In this document: positions 9,386 through 17,411 of the stretch, one piece after another
Layout: every line of letters starts with the position of its first letter
How positions within the stretch are numbered: the first letter of the stretch is position 1
Assembly (NCBI GenBank): GCA_001704765.1
Contig: MBFK01000153.1
Span: forward strand, 1-64,000
DNA length: 64,000 nucleotides
Direction of reading: 5' to 3'
From: Sinorhizobium shofinae
GTDB taxonomy: Bacteria > Pseudomonadota > Alphaproteobacteria > Rhizobiales > Rhizobiaceae
Position numbers and translations under genes: made by a program
Notes under the pieces: model-generated
Seen by the model: only the letters and a program-made list of their open reading frames with translations
What the model was told of the DNA's origin: nothing
Database searches by the model: none

Positions 9386-9976
9386 ATGCCCCATCGAGAC
9401 CTGACCATTCTAGTCATTGACGAGAACGCCATTCGCGCCTCGATCATCGAGGAAGGCCTGCGCGAGGCCGGCCACGGCAATGTCACGGTCATTCACGAAG
9501 TGCACGGGGTTGCCCGCATCATAGAGACGCTGCAGCCGGACGTTATCGTCATCGATATCGAAAACCCCAACCGGGACATGATGGAGCACCTCTTCCAGTT
9601 GACGCGCACCGTCGGCCGGCCGATTGCCATGTTCGTCGATCGCTCCGACACCGCCTCGATCGAGGCGGCGGTCGAGGCCGGTGTCTCTGCCTATGTGATC
9701 GACGGGCTGAAAAAGGAACGCGTCAAGCCAATTCTCGACATGGCGGTCAGCCGCTTCAATGCCTTCAGCCGGCTGCAGCGCGAACTCGCGGATGCGAAAT
9801 CGGCCCTCGAGGAACGCAAGCTCGTCGAACGCGCCAAGGGCATTCTCATGAAAATGCGGGGGCTTTCCGAGGAGGAGGCCTTCACGCTGCTTCGCCAGAC
9901 CGCGATGAACGAGAAGAAGAAGATCTCGGAAATCGCGCAGAGCGTAGTGACCGCCGCCGGATTGCTGATCCGATGA
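9386..9976 (+). CDS. nasT: NasT, ANTAR-domain response regulator / antiterminator
   Basis: NasT binds a two-hairpin RNA leader and prevents premature termination of nitrate/nitrite reductase mRNA when released by NasS. The 196-residue protein has an N-terminal receiver-like domain (about 5-125: ILVIDENAIRASIIEEGL, DVIVIDIENPN) and a C-terminal ANTAR three-helix domain (about 135-192: LVERAKGILMKMRGLSEEEA, then KKKISEIAQSV). It is followed 46 bp later by nasS and then by a leader that has ANTAR-type hairpins, so the target is visible in this window. The Shine-Dalgarno is weak. Confidence 0.93.
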   Translation: MPHRDLTILVIDENAIRASIIEEGLREAGHGNVTVIHEVHGVARIIETLQPDVIVIDIENPNRDMMEHLFQLTRTVGRPIAMFVDRSDTASIEAAVEAGVSAYVIDGLKKERVKPILDMAVSRFNAFSRLQRELADAKSALEERKLVERAKGILMKMRGLSEEEAFTLLRQTAMNEKKKISEIAQSVVTAAGLLIR

Positions 9977-10022
9977 ACGACGGACGCCACCTCCACAGAG
10001 CAGAGCGTCGGGAGAGACCGGA

Positions 10023-11327
10023 GTGAACGCATTGACGAATATCGACGAGTCCAAAGCCAGGAAACTCTCCGCCGGCGACGCCCTGCCCGCCCCGGCAATC
10101 GTGGTCGGCGAGGGGTCGCGCACTGTGCGTGCCGGCTTCATTCCGCTCGTCGATGCTGCCGTGCTGATCGCCGCTGCCGAATTCGGCTTCGCGCAAAAGG
10201 AGGGCATCACTCTCGATCTGGTGAAGGACGTCTCCTGGGCGAATGTGCGTGATCGGCTCGCCTTCCGGCAGTTCGATGTCGCACATATGCTCTCGCCCAT
10301 GCCCGTCGCCGCGATGCTCGGCCTCGGTTCCAACCCTTCGCCGACGATCACGCCCTTCTCGCTCGGGCGCGGTGGCAATGCGATCACGCTGTCGACACGG
10401 CTCTATGCCGAGATGCAGGAGGAAGGCAACCTCGTGGCAAGTGAGGGCGCCCTGGCCAGTGCGGAAGCCTTGGCGGCGGTGATCCGTCGCGCCCAGGCTG
10501 CCGGCAGGCCGCGGCTGACCCTCGGCGTCACCTACCCTTTTTCCTCCCACAATTACGAATTCCGCTACTGGCTTGCCGCCGGAGGCGTCGACCCGGACCG
10601 CGACGTCAAGCTTATCGTCGTGCCGCCGCCAATGACCTCCGACGCGCTCGCGGCCGGGGCGATCGACGGCTTTTGCGTTGGCGCGCCCTGGAACATGGTC
10701 GCCTCAGAACGCGGCGTCGGCCGTATCGTTGCGACCAAGCAGGACATCTGGCCCTCCGCGCCGGAAAAGGTGATCGGCATGCGACCCGACTGGGCCGATG
10801 CCAATCCTGAAACCGTTTCGCGCCTGATCGTCGCGCTCGAAGCCGCTGCCCGCTGGTGCGACGCAGCGGAGAACCGCACCGCGCTCGCAGAGGTTCTAGC
10901 AGATCAACGCTACGTGGCGGCGCCTGTCGATATCCTGCGCCGGGTTCTGGCGGGCGAATTCACCGTCGACCCTGAAGGCAACCAGCGTGTCGTTGACGAC
11001 TATTTCGTCTTTCACGCCGGCTTTGCCAATTTCCCCCGACCGAGCCAGGCGCTATGGATCTACAGCCAGATGGTCCGCTGGGGACAGGCGGCCTTGTCCG
11101 CCGGAGGGCTGGAGGCAAGCATCTCCGCCTACCGGCCGGACCTCTATCGCCGGGCCCTTGGAAGCGGCGCCCCGCCGGCGGAGGCCGATATTGCCATCGA
11201 AGGTGCGATGCCCGGTGATCGCTTCATGGACGGACACGTCTTCGACCCGGAGCATATCAGGGATTACGTCGATGCCTTTCCCGTAAAGGCGACCAACCTC
11301 CCCCACACTTCGCTCGACGACATCTGA
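10023..11327 (+). CDS. nasS: NasS, cytoplasmic nitrate sensor related to NrtA
   Basis: NasS is an NrtA/SsuA-fold binding protein without a signal peptide that sequesters NasT and lets it go when nitrate or nitrite binds. The 434-residue product starts directly in a hydrophilic segment (MNALTNIDESKARKL) with no membrane or lipoprotein signal, then shows NrtA-family features: VRAGFIPLVDAAVLIAAAEF, FDVAHMLSPMPVAAMLG, VTYPFSSHNYEFRYWLAAGG. The start is GTG at 10023 behind GGGAGAGACCGGA. It lies between nasT and the nir operon. Function as sensor rather than transporter subunit follows from the missing signal peptide and the nasT neighbour. Confidence 0.9.
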   Translation: MNALTNIDESKARKLSAGDALPAPAIVVGEGSRTVRAGFIPLVDAAVLIAAAEFGFAQKEGITLDLVKDVSWANVRDRLAFRQFDVAHMLSPMPVAAMLGLGSNPSPTITPFSLGRGGNAITLSTRLYAEMQEEGNLVASEGALASAEALAAVIRRAQAAGRPRLTLGVTYPFSSHNYEFRYWLAAGGVDPDRDVKLIVVPPPMTSDALAAGAIDGFCVGAPWNMVASERGVGRIVATKQDIWPSAPEKVIGMRPDWADANPETVSRLIVALEAAARWCDAAENRTALAEVLADQRYVAAPVDILRRVLAGEFTVDPEGNQRVVDDYFVFHAGFANFPRPSQALWIYSQMVRWGQAALSAGGLEASISAYRPDLYRRALGSGAPPAEADIAIEGAMPGDRFMDGHVFDPEHIRDYVDAFPVKATNLPHTSLDDI

Positions 11328-11484
11328 GCGGTAAGTGCTGCTTGTTTAAGCGGCATAGGAATCCGCTCGAATACCGCAATGCACAATATTTCATCATCAA
11401 ATGCTAATGTCCGTTTTTTAGGCATTCTTCAACAATCTGACTTTCTCTTTTAAATTCAATAACATATGAAAAACGTCATGGAAC

Positions 11485-11501
11485 TGGCACGGCGCTTGCT
11501 T
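11485..11501 (+). promoter_or_regulatory. Sigma-54 promoter of the nirBD-nasA operon
   Basis: TGGCAC-N5-TTGCTT matches the -24/-12 consensus (GG at 11486-11487, GC at 11498-11499, correct spacing). Transcription should begin near 11511, giving a leader of about 170 nt. An isolated TGCAC (11380-11384) in the AT-rich upstream DNA could be half of an NtrC site, but I found no full NtrC palindrome. Nitrogen-limitation control by RpoN/NtrC is therefore likely. Confidence 0.82.
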
Positions 11502-11542
11502 TTCTAGAATTGCTTTCGATCAACGGCGATTGAAGCAAGCTT

Positions 11543-11589
11543 AGGCACCGATAGTGCCTGCCAAAGACACCGACGTCGCAAGGTCTTTG
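11543..11589 (+). promoter_or_regulatory. ANTAR-type (NasT-binding) RNA hairpins in the nir leader
   Basis: Two stem-loops follow each other in the predicted leader. Hairpin 1 is AGGCAC (11543-11548) / GTGCCT (11554-11559) with loop CGATA. Hairpin 2 is CAAAGAC (11562-11568) / GTCTTTG (11583-11589). Its inner part can also fold as GAC-[ACCGAC]-GTC (11566-11577), a hexaloop with A at position 1 and G at position 4, the signature read by ANTAR proteins. nasT-nasS lie immediately upstream. The fold of hairpin 1 does not give a perfect six-base loop, so the exact register is uncertain. Confidence 0.72.
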
Positions 11590-11590
11590 C

Positions 11591-11645
11591 CTCCAAAGGG
11601 GTTCCTCCCAATCCCCGGAGCGCAATGTCCGAGCGGCGTTTTTTT
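11591..11645 (+). terminator. Leader attenuator ahead of the nir operon
   Basis: A GC-rich segment ends in seven T (11639-11645). CTCC (11591-11594) and GGGG (11598-11601) can pair with GGAG (11617-11620) and CCCC (11613-11616). This competes with CGGA (11616-11619) pairing to TCCG (11628-11631), the stem nearest the U-tract. Mutually exclusive folds before a T-run, downstream of NasT-type hairpins, indicate nitrate-dependent attenuation. The terminator stem is short and not unambiguous by eye. Confidence 0.6.
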
Positions 11646-11683
11646 ATGGCGGTTTCGACCGGTCAACACTTGAGGGAATGCGC

Positions 11684-11938
11684 ATGACCAAGACTTCGAT
11701 CAGCGACATCACTCGCTGTAGCCTCGACGGCAAGCTCGTCGACGAAGCGATCCTGCTTTCCGACCGCATCGTGATGATGACCAACGGGCCGTCTGCAAAA
11801 ATTGGCGAAATCCTCGATGTGGCGCTCGCCCGCCCACGCCGGCGCATCGAGCGCGCCTCCGAAACCTACCTGAAATATCGCGAAGCAGTGCTCAAGTGCC
11901 TCTACGAGCGCCACCGCTTCGTCGAAGCTGCGGAGTGA
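11684..11938 (+). pseudogene. Remnant of a nitrate ABC-transporter ATPase (NrtD/NasD C-terminus)
   Basis: An 84-residue ORF. From residue 20 on (DEAILLSDRIVMMTNGPSA, IGEILDV, RPRRRI, TYLKYREAVLKCLYER) it matches the last quarter of nitrate-transport ATPases, starting just after the H-loop. The Walker A, Q-loop, signature and Walker B parts are missing; the first 19 residues (MTKTSISDITRCSLDGKLV) do not resemble the ATPase. It appears to be the scar of an internal deletion that removed nitrate transporter genes between the leader and nirB. It still has a start (ATG 11684 behind GAGGG) and an open frame, so a short protein may be made. It cannot act as an ATPase. Confidence 0.8.
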
Positions 11939-11945
11939 TTACCCA

Positions 11946-14408
11946 ATGGCTGAACGCACCCCTGAAAAACTCGTCATCATCGGCAACGGCATGGCGCCGG
12001 GCCGCATGCTGGAAGAGCTCTTCGAAAAGGCGCCCGGGCGCTATGATGTGACGATCTTCAACGCCGAGCCGCGCGTCAATTACGACCGCATCATGCTCTC
12101 GCCGGTGCTCTCCGGCGAGAAGGATTACGAACAGATCATCATTCACGGCGACGGATGGTACATCAAGCACGGCATCACGCTGTACAAGGGCCACAAGATC
12201 ATTGCGATCGACCGTAACGCCAAGACGGTCACCTCCGACCATGGCGTCACGGAAAGCTACGACAAACTGGTGATCGCCACGGGCTCCGTACCCTTCATCA
12301 TTCCCGTGCCCGGCAAGGACCTGCGCGGGGTCATCACTTATCGCGACCTCGATGACGTACAGGCGATGCTGCTCGCGGCCCAGTCGCGCGAAAAGGCCGT
12401 CGTCATCGGTGGCGGTCTGCTCGGACTGGAAGCGGCCGCCGGCCTCCAGGCACGCGGCATGGACGTGACCGTCCTGCACGTCATGCCGACCCTGATGGAA
12501 CGCCAGCTCGACCCGGCCGCCGGCTATCTGCTTCAAAAGGCGGTGGAAGCGCGCGGCATCAAGGTCATCACCAAGGCAAATACCAAACGTGTCGTCGGCG
12601 AGGAAAAGGTCGAGGGCATCGAGCTCGACGATGGCCGGATCATTCCGGCGACACTCGTCGTGATGGCGGTTGGCATCAGGCCGAACGTCGGTCTTGCCAA
12701 GGAGGCGGGGCTCGCCATCAACCGCGGCATCGTCGTCGACGCCGGCATGCAGACATCGGACGGGCATATTATGGCGCTCGGCGAGTGCGCCGAGGTCGGC
12801 GGCATGGTCTATGGACTCGTTGCACCGCTCTACGAGATGGCGCGCGTTGCGGCATCCCACCTCGCCGGCGAGCGCAGCGCCGCCTTCGTGCATTCCGATA
12901 CGCCGACGAAGCTGAAGGTGACCGGCATCAATCTCTATTCGGTCGGGGACTTCGCCGATGGTGATGGGCGCGAGGAGATCGTGCTGCGCGATGCCACCGC
13001 CGGCATCTACAAGCGGCTGGTCCTCAAGGATAACCGCATCATCGGTACGGTGCTCTACGGCGACACCGCCGACGGCGCCTGGTTCAACGATCTGTTGAAG
13101 CACGGCACCGAGATCTCCGAAATGCGCGACACCCTGATCTTTGGCCAGGCCTATCAGGGAGGATCCCCGCTGGACCCTACGGCGGCCGTTGCAGCCTTGC
13201 CGGATGATGCAGAAATCTGCGGCTGCAACGGCGTCTGCAAGGGCAAAATCGTCTCGACGATCACCGGCAAGGGATTGACATCCCTCGACGAGGTGCGCGC
13301 CCACACCAAGGCGTCCGCCTCCTGCGGCTCCTGCACCGGTCTGGTCGAGCAGCTGATGTCGCTGACCCTCGGCGACAACTACAACCCGGCCGCCGTCCAG
13401 CCGATGTGCAGCTGCACTGAGCTCGGCCATGACGACGTGCGCCGGCTCATCAAGGCGAAGGGGCTCAAGACCATTCCCGCCGTCATGCAGGAGCTCGAGT
13501 GGAAGACCTCCTGCGGCTGCGCCAAATGTCGTCCGGCCCTCAACTACTACCTCGTCTGCGACTGGCCGGACGAATATGCCGACGACTATCAGTCGCGCTT
13601 CATCAACGAGCGCGTCCACGCCAACATCCAGAAGGACGGCACCTATTCGGTGGTTCCGCGCATGTGGGGCGGCGTCACCAATTCGAAGGAACTGCGCGCC
13701 ATTGCCGATGTCGTCGACAAGTTCAACGTCCCGTTGGTCAAGGTCACCGGCGGCCAGCGCATCGACCTGCTCGGCATCGAGAAGGAGGACCTGCCGGCCG
13801 TTTGGGCCGATCTCGGCAAGGCCGGCTTCGTTTCCGGTCAGGCTTATGCCAAGGGCCTGCGCACCGTGAAGACCTGCGTCGGATCCGAGTGGTGCCGCTT
13901 CGGCACCCAGGATTCGACCGGGCTCGGCATCCGCATCGAGAAGTTCATGTGGGGCTCGTGGACGCCGGCCAAGGTGAAGATGGCCGTCTCCGGCTGCCCG
14001 CGCAACTGCGCCGAAGCGACCTGCAAGGACGTCGGCGTCATCTGCGTGGATTCCGGCTTCGAGATCCATTTCGCCGGCGCGGCCGGTCTCGACATCAAGG
14101 GCACCGAGGTCCTGGGACTGGTCAAGACCGAGGACGAGGCGCTCGAACATATCGTCGCGCTGACGCAGATGTATCGCGAACAGGCCCGTTACCTGGAGCG
14201 CATCTACAAGTGGGCGAAGCGCATCGGCCTCGACGAGATCCGCCGGCAGATCATGGACGATGCGGAGAAGCGCAAGGGCTATTACGACCGCTTCGTCTTC
14301 AGCCAGAAATTCGCCCAGGTCGATCCCTGGTCGGAGCGCGTCTCCGGCAAGGACAAGCACGAGTTCCGGCCGATGGCGACGGTCGAGTTCAACCAGGCAG
14401 CGGAATGA
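11946..14408 (+). CDS. nirB: Assimilatory nitrite reductase large subunit NirB
   Basis: NAD(P)H-dependent siroheme nitrite reductase, nitrite to ammonium. The 820-residue chain has an N-terminal FAD/NAD module (about 1-400: VIIGNGMAPGRMLEEL, VVIGGGLLGLEAAAGLQARG), a BFD-like [2Fe-2S] segment (about 420-480: CGCNGVCKG, SASCGSC), then the ferredoxin-like and siroheme/[4Fe-4S] domains with ligand cysteines in TCVGSEWCRFG and SGCPRNCAEATCKD. Length is typical for the family. It starts 8 bp after the transporter remnant and is followed by nirD and nasA. Confidence 0.96.
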   Translation: MAERTPEKLVIIGNGMAPGRMLEELFEKAPGRYDVTIFNAEPRVNYDRIMLSPVLSGEKDYEQIIIHGDGWYIKHGITLYKGHKIIAIDRNAKTVTSDHGVTESYDKLVIATGSVPFIIPVPGKDLRGVITYRDLDDVQAMLLAAQSREKAVVIGGGLLGLEAAAGLQARGMDVTVLHVMPTLMERQLDPAAGYLLQKAVEARGIKVITKANTKRVVGEEKVEGIELDDGRIIPATLVVMAVGIRPNVGLAKEAGLAINRGIVVDAGMQTSDGHIMALGECAEVGGMVYGLVAPLYEMARVAASHLAGERSAAFVHSDTPTKLKVTGINLYSVGDFADGDGREEIVLRDATAGIYKRLVLKDNRIIGTVLYGDTADGAWFNDLLKHGTEISEMRDTLIFGQAYQGGSPLDPTAAVAALPDDAEICGCNGVCKGKIVSTITGKGLTSLDEVRAHTKASASCGSCTGLVEQLMSLTLGDNYNPAAVQPMCSCTELGHDDVRRLIKAKGLKTIPAVMQELEWKTSCGCAKCRPALNYYLVCDWPDEYADDYQSRFINERVHANIQKDGTYSVVPRMWGGVTNSKELRAIADVVDKFNVPLVKVTGGQRIDLLGIEKEDLPAVWADLGKAGFVSGQAYAKGLRTVKTCVGSEWCRFGTQDSTGLGIRIEKFMWGSWTPAKVKMAVSGCPRNCAEATCKDVGVICVDSGFEIHFAGAAGLDIKGTEVLGLVKTEDEALEHIVALTQMYREQARYLERIYKWAKRIGLDEIRRQIMDDAEKRKGYYDRFVFSQKFAQVDPWSERVSGKDKHEFRPMATVEFNQAAE

Positions 14409-14418
14409 GGTGATGACG

Positions 14419-14751
14419 ATGAACTGGATTGCTATTGGCGACATCAGCGACATTCCCCTGCGCGGCGCCCGTTGCGTCAAGACGCCGATCGGCAAGATTG
14501 CCGTCTTCCGGACTGCCGAGAACGAGGTCTTTGCGATCGAGGATCACTGCCCCCACAAGGGCGGACCGCTCAGCCAGGGCATCGTCCACGGCACCGCGGT
14601 CACCTGCCCGCTGCACAGCTGGGTGATCTCGCTTGAGACCGGCAAGGCGCTCGGCGCCGACGAAGGCGCGGTGCGCACCATCCCCGTGAGGAACGACAAC
14701 GGCGCCCTCTACATTGCGCTCGAGAACCTGGCACTGGCAGCCGCGGAGTAG
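14419..14751 (+). CDS. nirD: Nitrite reductase small subunit NirD
   Basis: A 111-residue Rieske-fold small subunit of the NADH nitrite reductase. It carries both cluster motifs, CPHKGG and CPLHSW, so unlike some enteric NirD it could bind a [2Fe-2S] centre. ATG codons occur at 14413 and 14419; the GAGGTG Shine-Dalgarno (14407-14412) gives proper spacing only to 14419. It is 10 bp after nirB and 2 bp before nasA, clearly in the same operon. Confidence 0.92.
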   Translation: MNWIAIGDISDIPLRGARCVKTPIGKIAVFRTAENEVFAIEDHCPHKGGPLSQGIVHGTAVTCPLHSWVISLETGKALGADEGAVRTIPVRNDNGALYIALENLALAAAE

Positions 14752-14753
14752 AC

Positions 14754-17411
14754 ATGGCGCACGAGGTCAAGACCACCTGTCCCTATTGCGGCGTCGGCTG
14801 CGGCGTCATCGCCCGTGTGAGTGATGATGGCGCCGTCAGCGTCAAGGGCGATCCCGAGCACCCGGCCAATTTCGGCCGGCTCTGCTCCAAGGGCTCGGCG
14901 CTGGCCGAAACCCTCGATCTCGACGGCCGCCTCCTCCACCCGGAGATCGGCGGCCGTCGCGCAGGCTGGGACGAAGCGCTTGATCTCATTACCGAACGGT
15001 TTTCGCAAAGCATCGCCCAGCACGGGCCGGATTCGGTTGCCTTCTACGTATCGGGGCAATTGCTGACCGAGGATTACTACATCGCCAACAAGCTGATGAA
15101 GGGCTTCATCGGCTCGGCCAATATCGACACCAATTCGCGCCTCTGTATGTCCTCCTCCGTCGCCGGCCACCGGCGCGCCTTTGGCTCCGATACGGTACCG
15201 GGGACCTATGAGGACCTTGAACTTGCCGATCTCGTCATACTGACCGGCTCCAATCTCGCCTGGTGCCATCCGGTCCTTTACCAGCGCCTTGCGGCGGCGA
15301 AGGCCAATCGCCCCGAGATGAAGGTCGTCGTCATCGATCCCCGGCGGACCATGACGGCCGACATCGCCGACATGCATCTAGCAATCGCGCCGGATGGCGA
15401 CGTGGCGCTTTTCAACGGCCTGCTTGCACATCTGGCATCGAGCGGCGCCATCGACCAGGACTATGTCTCGGCCAACACCAAAGGCTTCTCCGAGGCCCTT
15501 CAGGCCGCCTCGGCGCTCGATCTCCCCGCCCTGTCGGACGCGACAGGCCTTGCACAAAAGCACTTGCGCGATTTCTTCCGGCTGTTCGAAACGACCGAAA
15601 AGGTCGTGACCTGCTACAGCCAGGGCGTCAATCAGTCGGCCGCCGGCACCGACAAGGTCAACGCCATCATCAATTGCCACCTTGCGACCGGCCGCATCGG
15701 CCGGCCGGGCATGGGCCCCTTCTCGCTGACCGGCCAGCCCAATGCGATGGGCGGGCGCGAAGTCGGCGGGCTGGCAAATATGCTTGCCGCTCACCTGGAC
15801 ATCGAGAAGGCGCTCGACCGCGATCTGGTGCGGCGCTTCTGGGGGGCTCCCGCGCTCGCCAGCAAGCCGGGGCTCAAGGCAGTGGACATGTTCCGCGCCG
15901 TTGCCGACGGCCGTATCAAAGCGCTCTGGATCATGGCGACGAACCCGGTCGTCTCCTTGCCCGACGCGGACGCCGTCGAAGCGGCGATCAAGGCCTGTCC
16001 CTTCGTCGTCGTTTCCGACATGCTGGGACAGACCGATACGGCTCGCCACGCCCATGTGCTGTTGCCCTCGCTCGGCTGGGGCGAAAAGGATGGCACGGTG
16101 ACCAATTCCGAACGGCGCGTCTCGCGCCAGCGCGCCTTTCTCGCGGCGCCAGGAGAAGCACGCGCCGACTGGTGGCAACTTGCCGAGGTCGCGCGACGGA
16201 TGGGCTTCCAAGAGGCCTTCGGCCATTCGTCTCAGACCGAGATCTTTGCCGAACATGCCGCTCTTTCCGGCTTCGAGAACGACGGGCGCCGCGACTTCGA
16301 TATCAGCGCCCATGCGGCGATTGAACGGGCGACCTATGACGATCTTGCGCCTTTCCAATGGCCGCAGCCGAAAGGCGCCGCCCCCCGGGAGAAACGCTTC
16401 TTCGCCGAGGGCGGGTTCTATCATCCGGATGGCCGCGCTTGCTTCATCGCCGTTCAGGCGCCGCGGGCGCGCCGCGTCAATGAGACCTTCCCCTATACCC
16501 TCAATACCGGCCGGGTGCGCGACCACTGGCACACGATGACCCGCACCGGCAAGAGCGCGCGGCTTTCCAGCCATCTCGCCGAGCCCTTCGTTGAAATCCA
16601 TCCACGCGATGCGCAAAAGGTTGGCGTGTCCGATGCCGATCTCCTGATGATCGAGAGCCCGCATGGCTCGGCGATCGTACGAGCGCTCGTCACCGATCGG
16701 CAGACCGAAGGCAATCTCTTCGTGCCGATGCACTGGAACGATCAATTCGCCTCGAAGGCGCGCATCGACGCGCTGGTTGCCCCTCTGATCGACCCCGTAT
16801 CCGGCCAACCCGCCTCGAAGAATGTCGCAGTCCGGGCCACACGCTTCTCAGCCGAGACCTACGGCTTCGCCGTTTCTGCCAGAAAGCCCCAGGGGCTCGA
16901 TGCCGCCTATTGGGCGATCGCCATGGCTGAAGGCGGATGGCGGATGGAACTCGCCTTTACCGATATGGACGGCGAGTGGATCGACTGGTGCCGGCGGGCC
17001 TTTTCCATTTCCGCCGATATCGACCCGATCGGCTATACGGACCGGACCTCGGGTGAATTTCGCCTCGCCTTCTTCGACGGCGACAAGCTGCTCGCCGCGC
17101 TCTTCCTCTCGCCCCGGCCGGTTGCTGTGGCACGGAGCTGGGCGGTTTCGCAGCTGCGCGCTTCACATGCCAATCTCAGCAAGCGTTTCGCCGTGGCCGC
17201 CGGCCGTCCTGGGGCCGACAAGCCCGACCCGGGCGCGACGGTCTGTTCCTGCTTCAGCGTCGGCGTCAACCAGATCACCGCCGCCATACGCGAAGGCTGT
17301 CACAGCGTCGAGGCGGTCGGTGAGAAGCTCAGCGCCGGCACCAATTGCGGCTCCTGCCGCGCCGAAATCAGGGGGATCATCCATGCATGCCTTGCCGCCG
17401 CTGCCGAATGA
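14754..17411 (+). CDS. nasA: Assimilatory nitrate reductase catalytic subunit NasA
   Basis: Cytoplasmic molybdopterin nitrate reductase, nitrate to nitrite. The 885-residue protein begins with the [4Fe-4S] motif CPYCGVGCGV ... LCSKG, continues through the Mo-bis-MGD domains (for example CYSQGVNQSAAGTDK, HLATGRIGRPGMGPFSLTGQ) and a C-terminal molybdopterin-binding barrel. It ends in a BFD-type [2Fe-2S] domain (VCSCFSVG ... GTNCGSC, about 825-885) typical of the NAD(P)H/flavodoxin-linked bacterial type. No Tat signal is present. It overlaps the cysG start by 29 bp. No separate NasB-like diaphorase is nearby, so NirB or an external donor may supply electrons. Confidence 0.94.
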   Translation: MAHEVKTTCPYCGVGCGVIARVSDDGAVSVKGDPEHPANFGRLCSKGSALAETLDLDGRLLHPEIGGRRAGWDEALDLITERFSQSIAQHGPDSVAFYVSGQLLTEDYYIANKLMKGFIGSANIDTNSRLCMSSSVAGHRRAFGSDTVPGTYEDLELADLVILTGSNLAWCHPVLYQRLAAAKANRPEMKVVVIDPRRTMTADIADMHLAIAPDGDVALFNGLLAHLASSGAIDQDYVSANTKGFSEALQAASALDLPALSDATGLAQKHLRDFFRLFETTEKVVTCYSQGVNQSAAGTDKVNAIINCHLATGRIGRPGMGPFSLTGQPNAMGGREVGGLANMLAAHLDIEKALDRDLVRRFWGAPALASKPGLKAVDMFRAVADGRIKALWIMATNPVVSLPDADAVEAAIKACPFVVVSDMLGQTDTARHAHVLLPSLGWGEKDGTVTNSERRVSRQRAFLAAPGEARADWWQLAEVARRMGFQEAFGHSSQTEIFAEHAALSGFENDGRRDFDISAHAAIERATYDDLAPFQWPQPKGAAPREKRFFAEGGFYHPDGRACFIAVQAPRARRVNETFPYTLNTGRVRDHWHTMTRTGKSARLSSHLAEPFVEIHPRDAQKVGVSDADLLMIESPHGSAIVRALVTDRQTEGNLFVPMHWNDQFASKARIDALVAPLIDPVSGQPASKNVAVRATRFSAETYGFAVSARKPQGLDAAYWAIAMAEGGWRMELAFTDMDGEWIDWCRRAFSISADIDPIGYTDRTSGEFRLAFFDGDKLLAALFLSPRPVAVARSWAVSQLRASHANLSKRFAVAAGRPGADKPDPGATVCSCFSVGVNQITAAIREGCHSVEAVGEKLSAGTNCGSCRAEIRGIIHACLAAAAE

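Noticed and set aside
11892-14495. 867-residue minus-strand open frame across nirB
   Set aside because: It mirrors nirB exactly, in GC-rich DNA where the opposite strand often stays open; no domain or start signal of its own.
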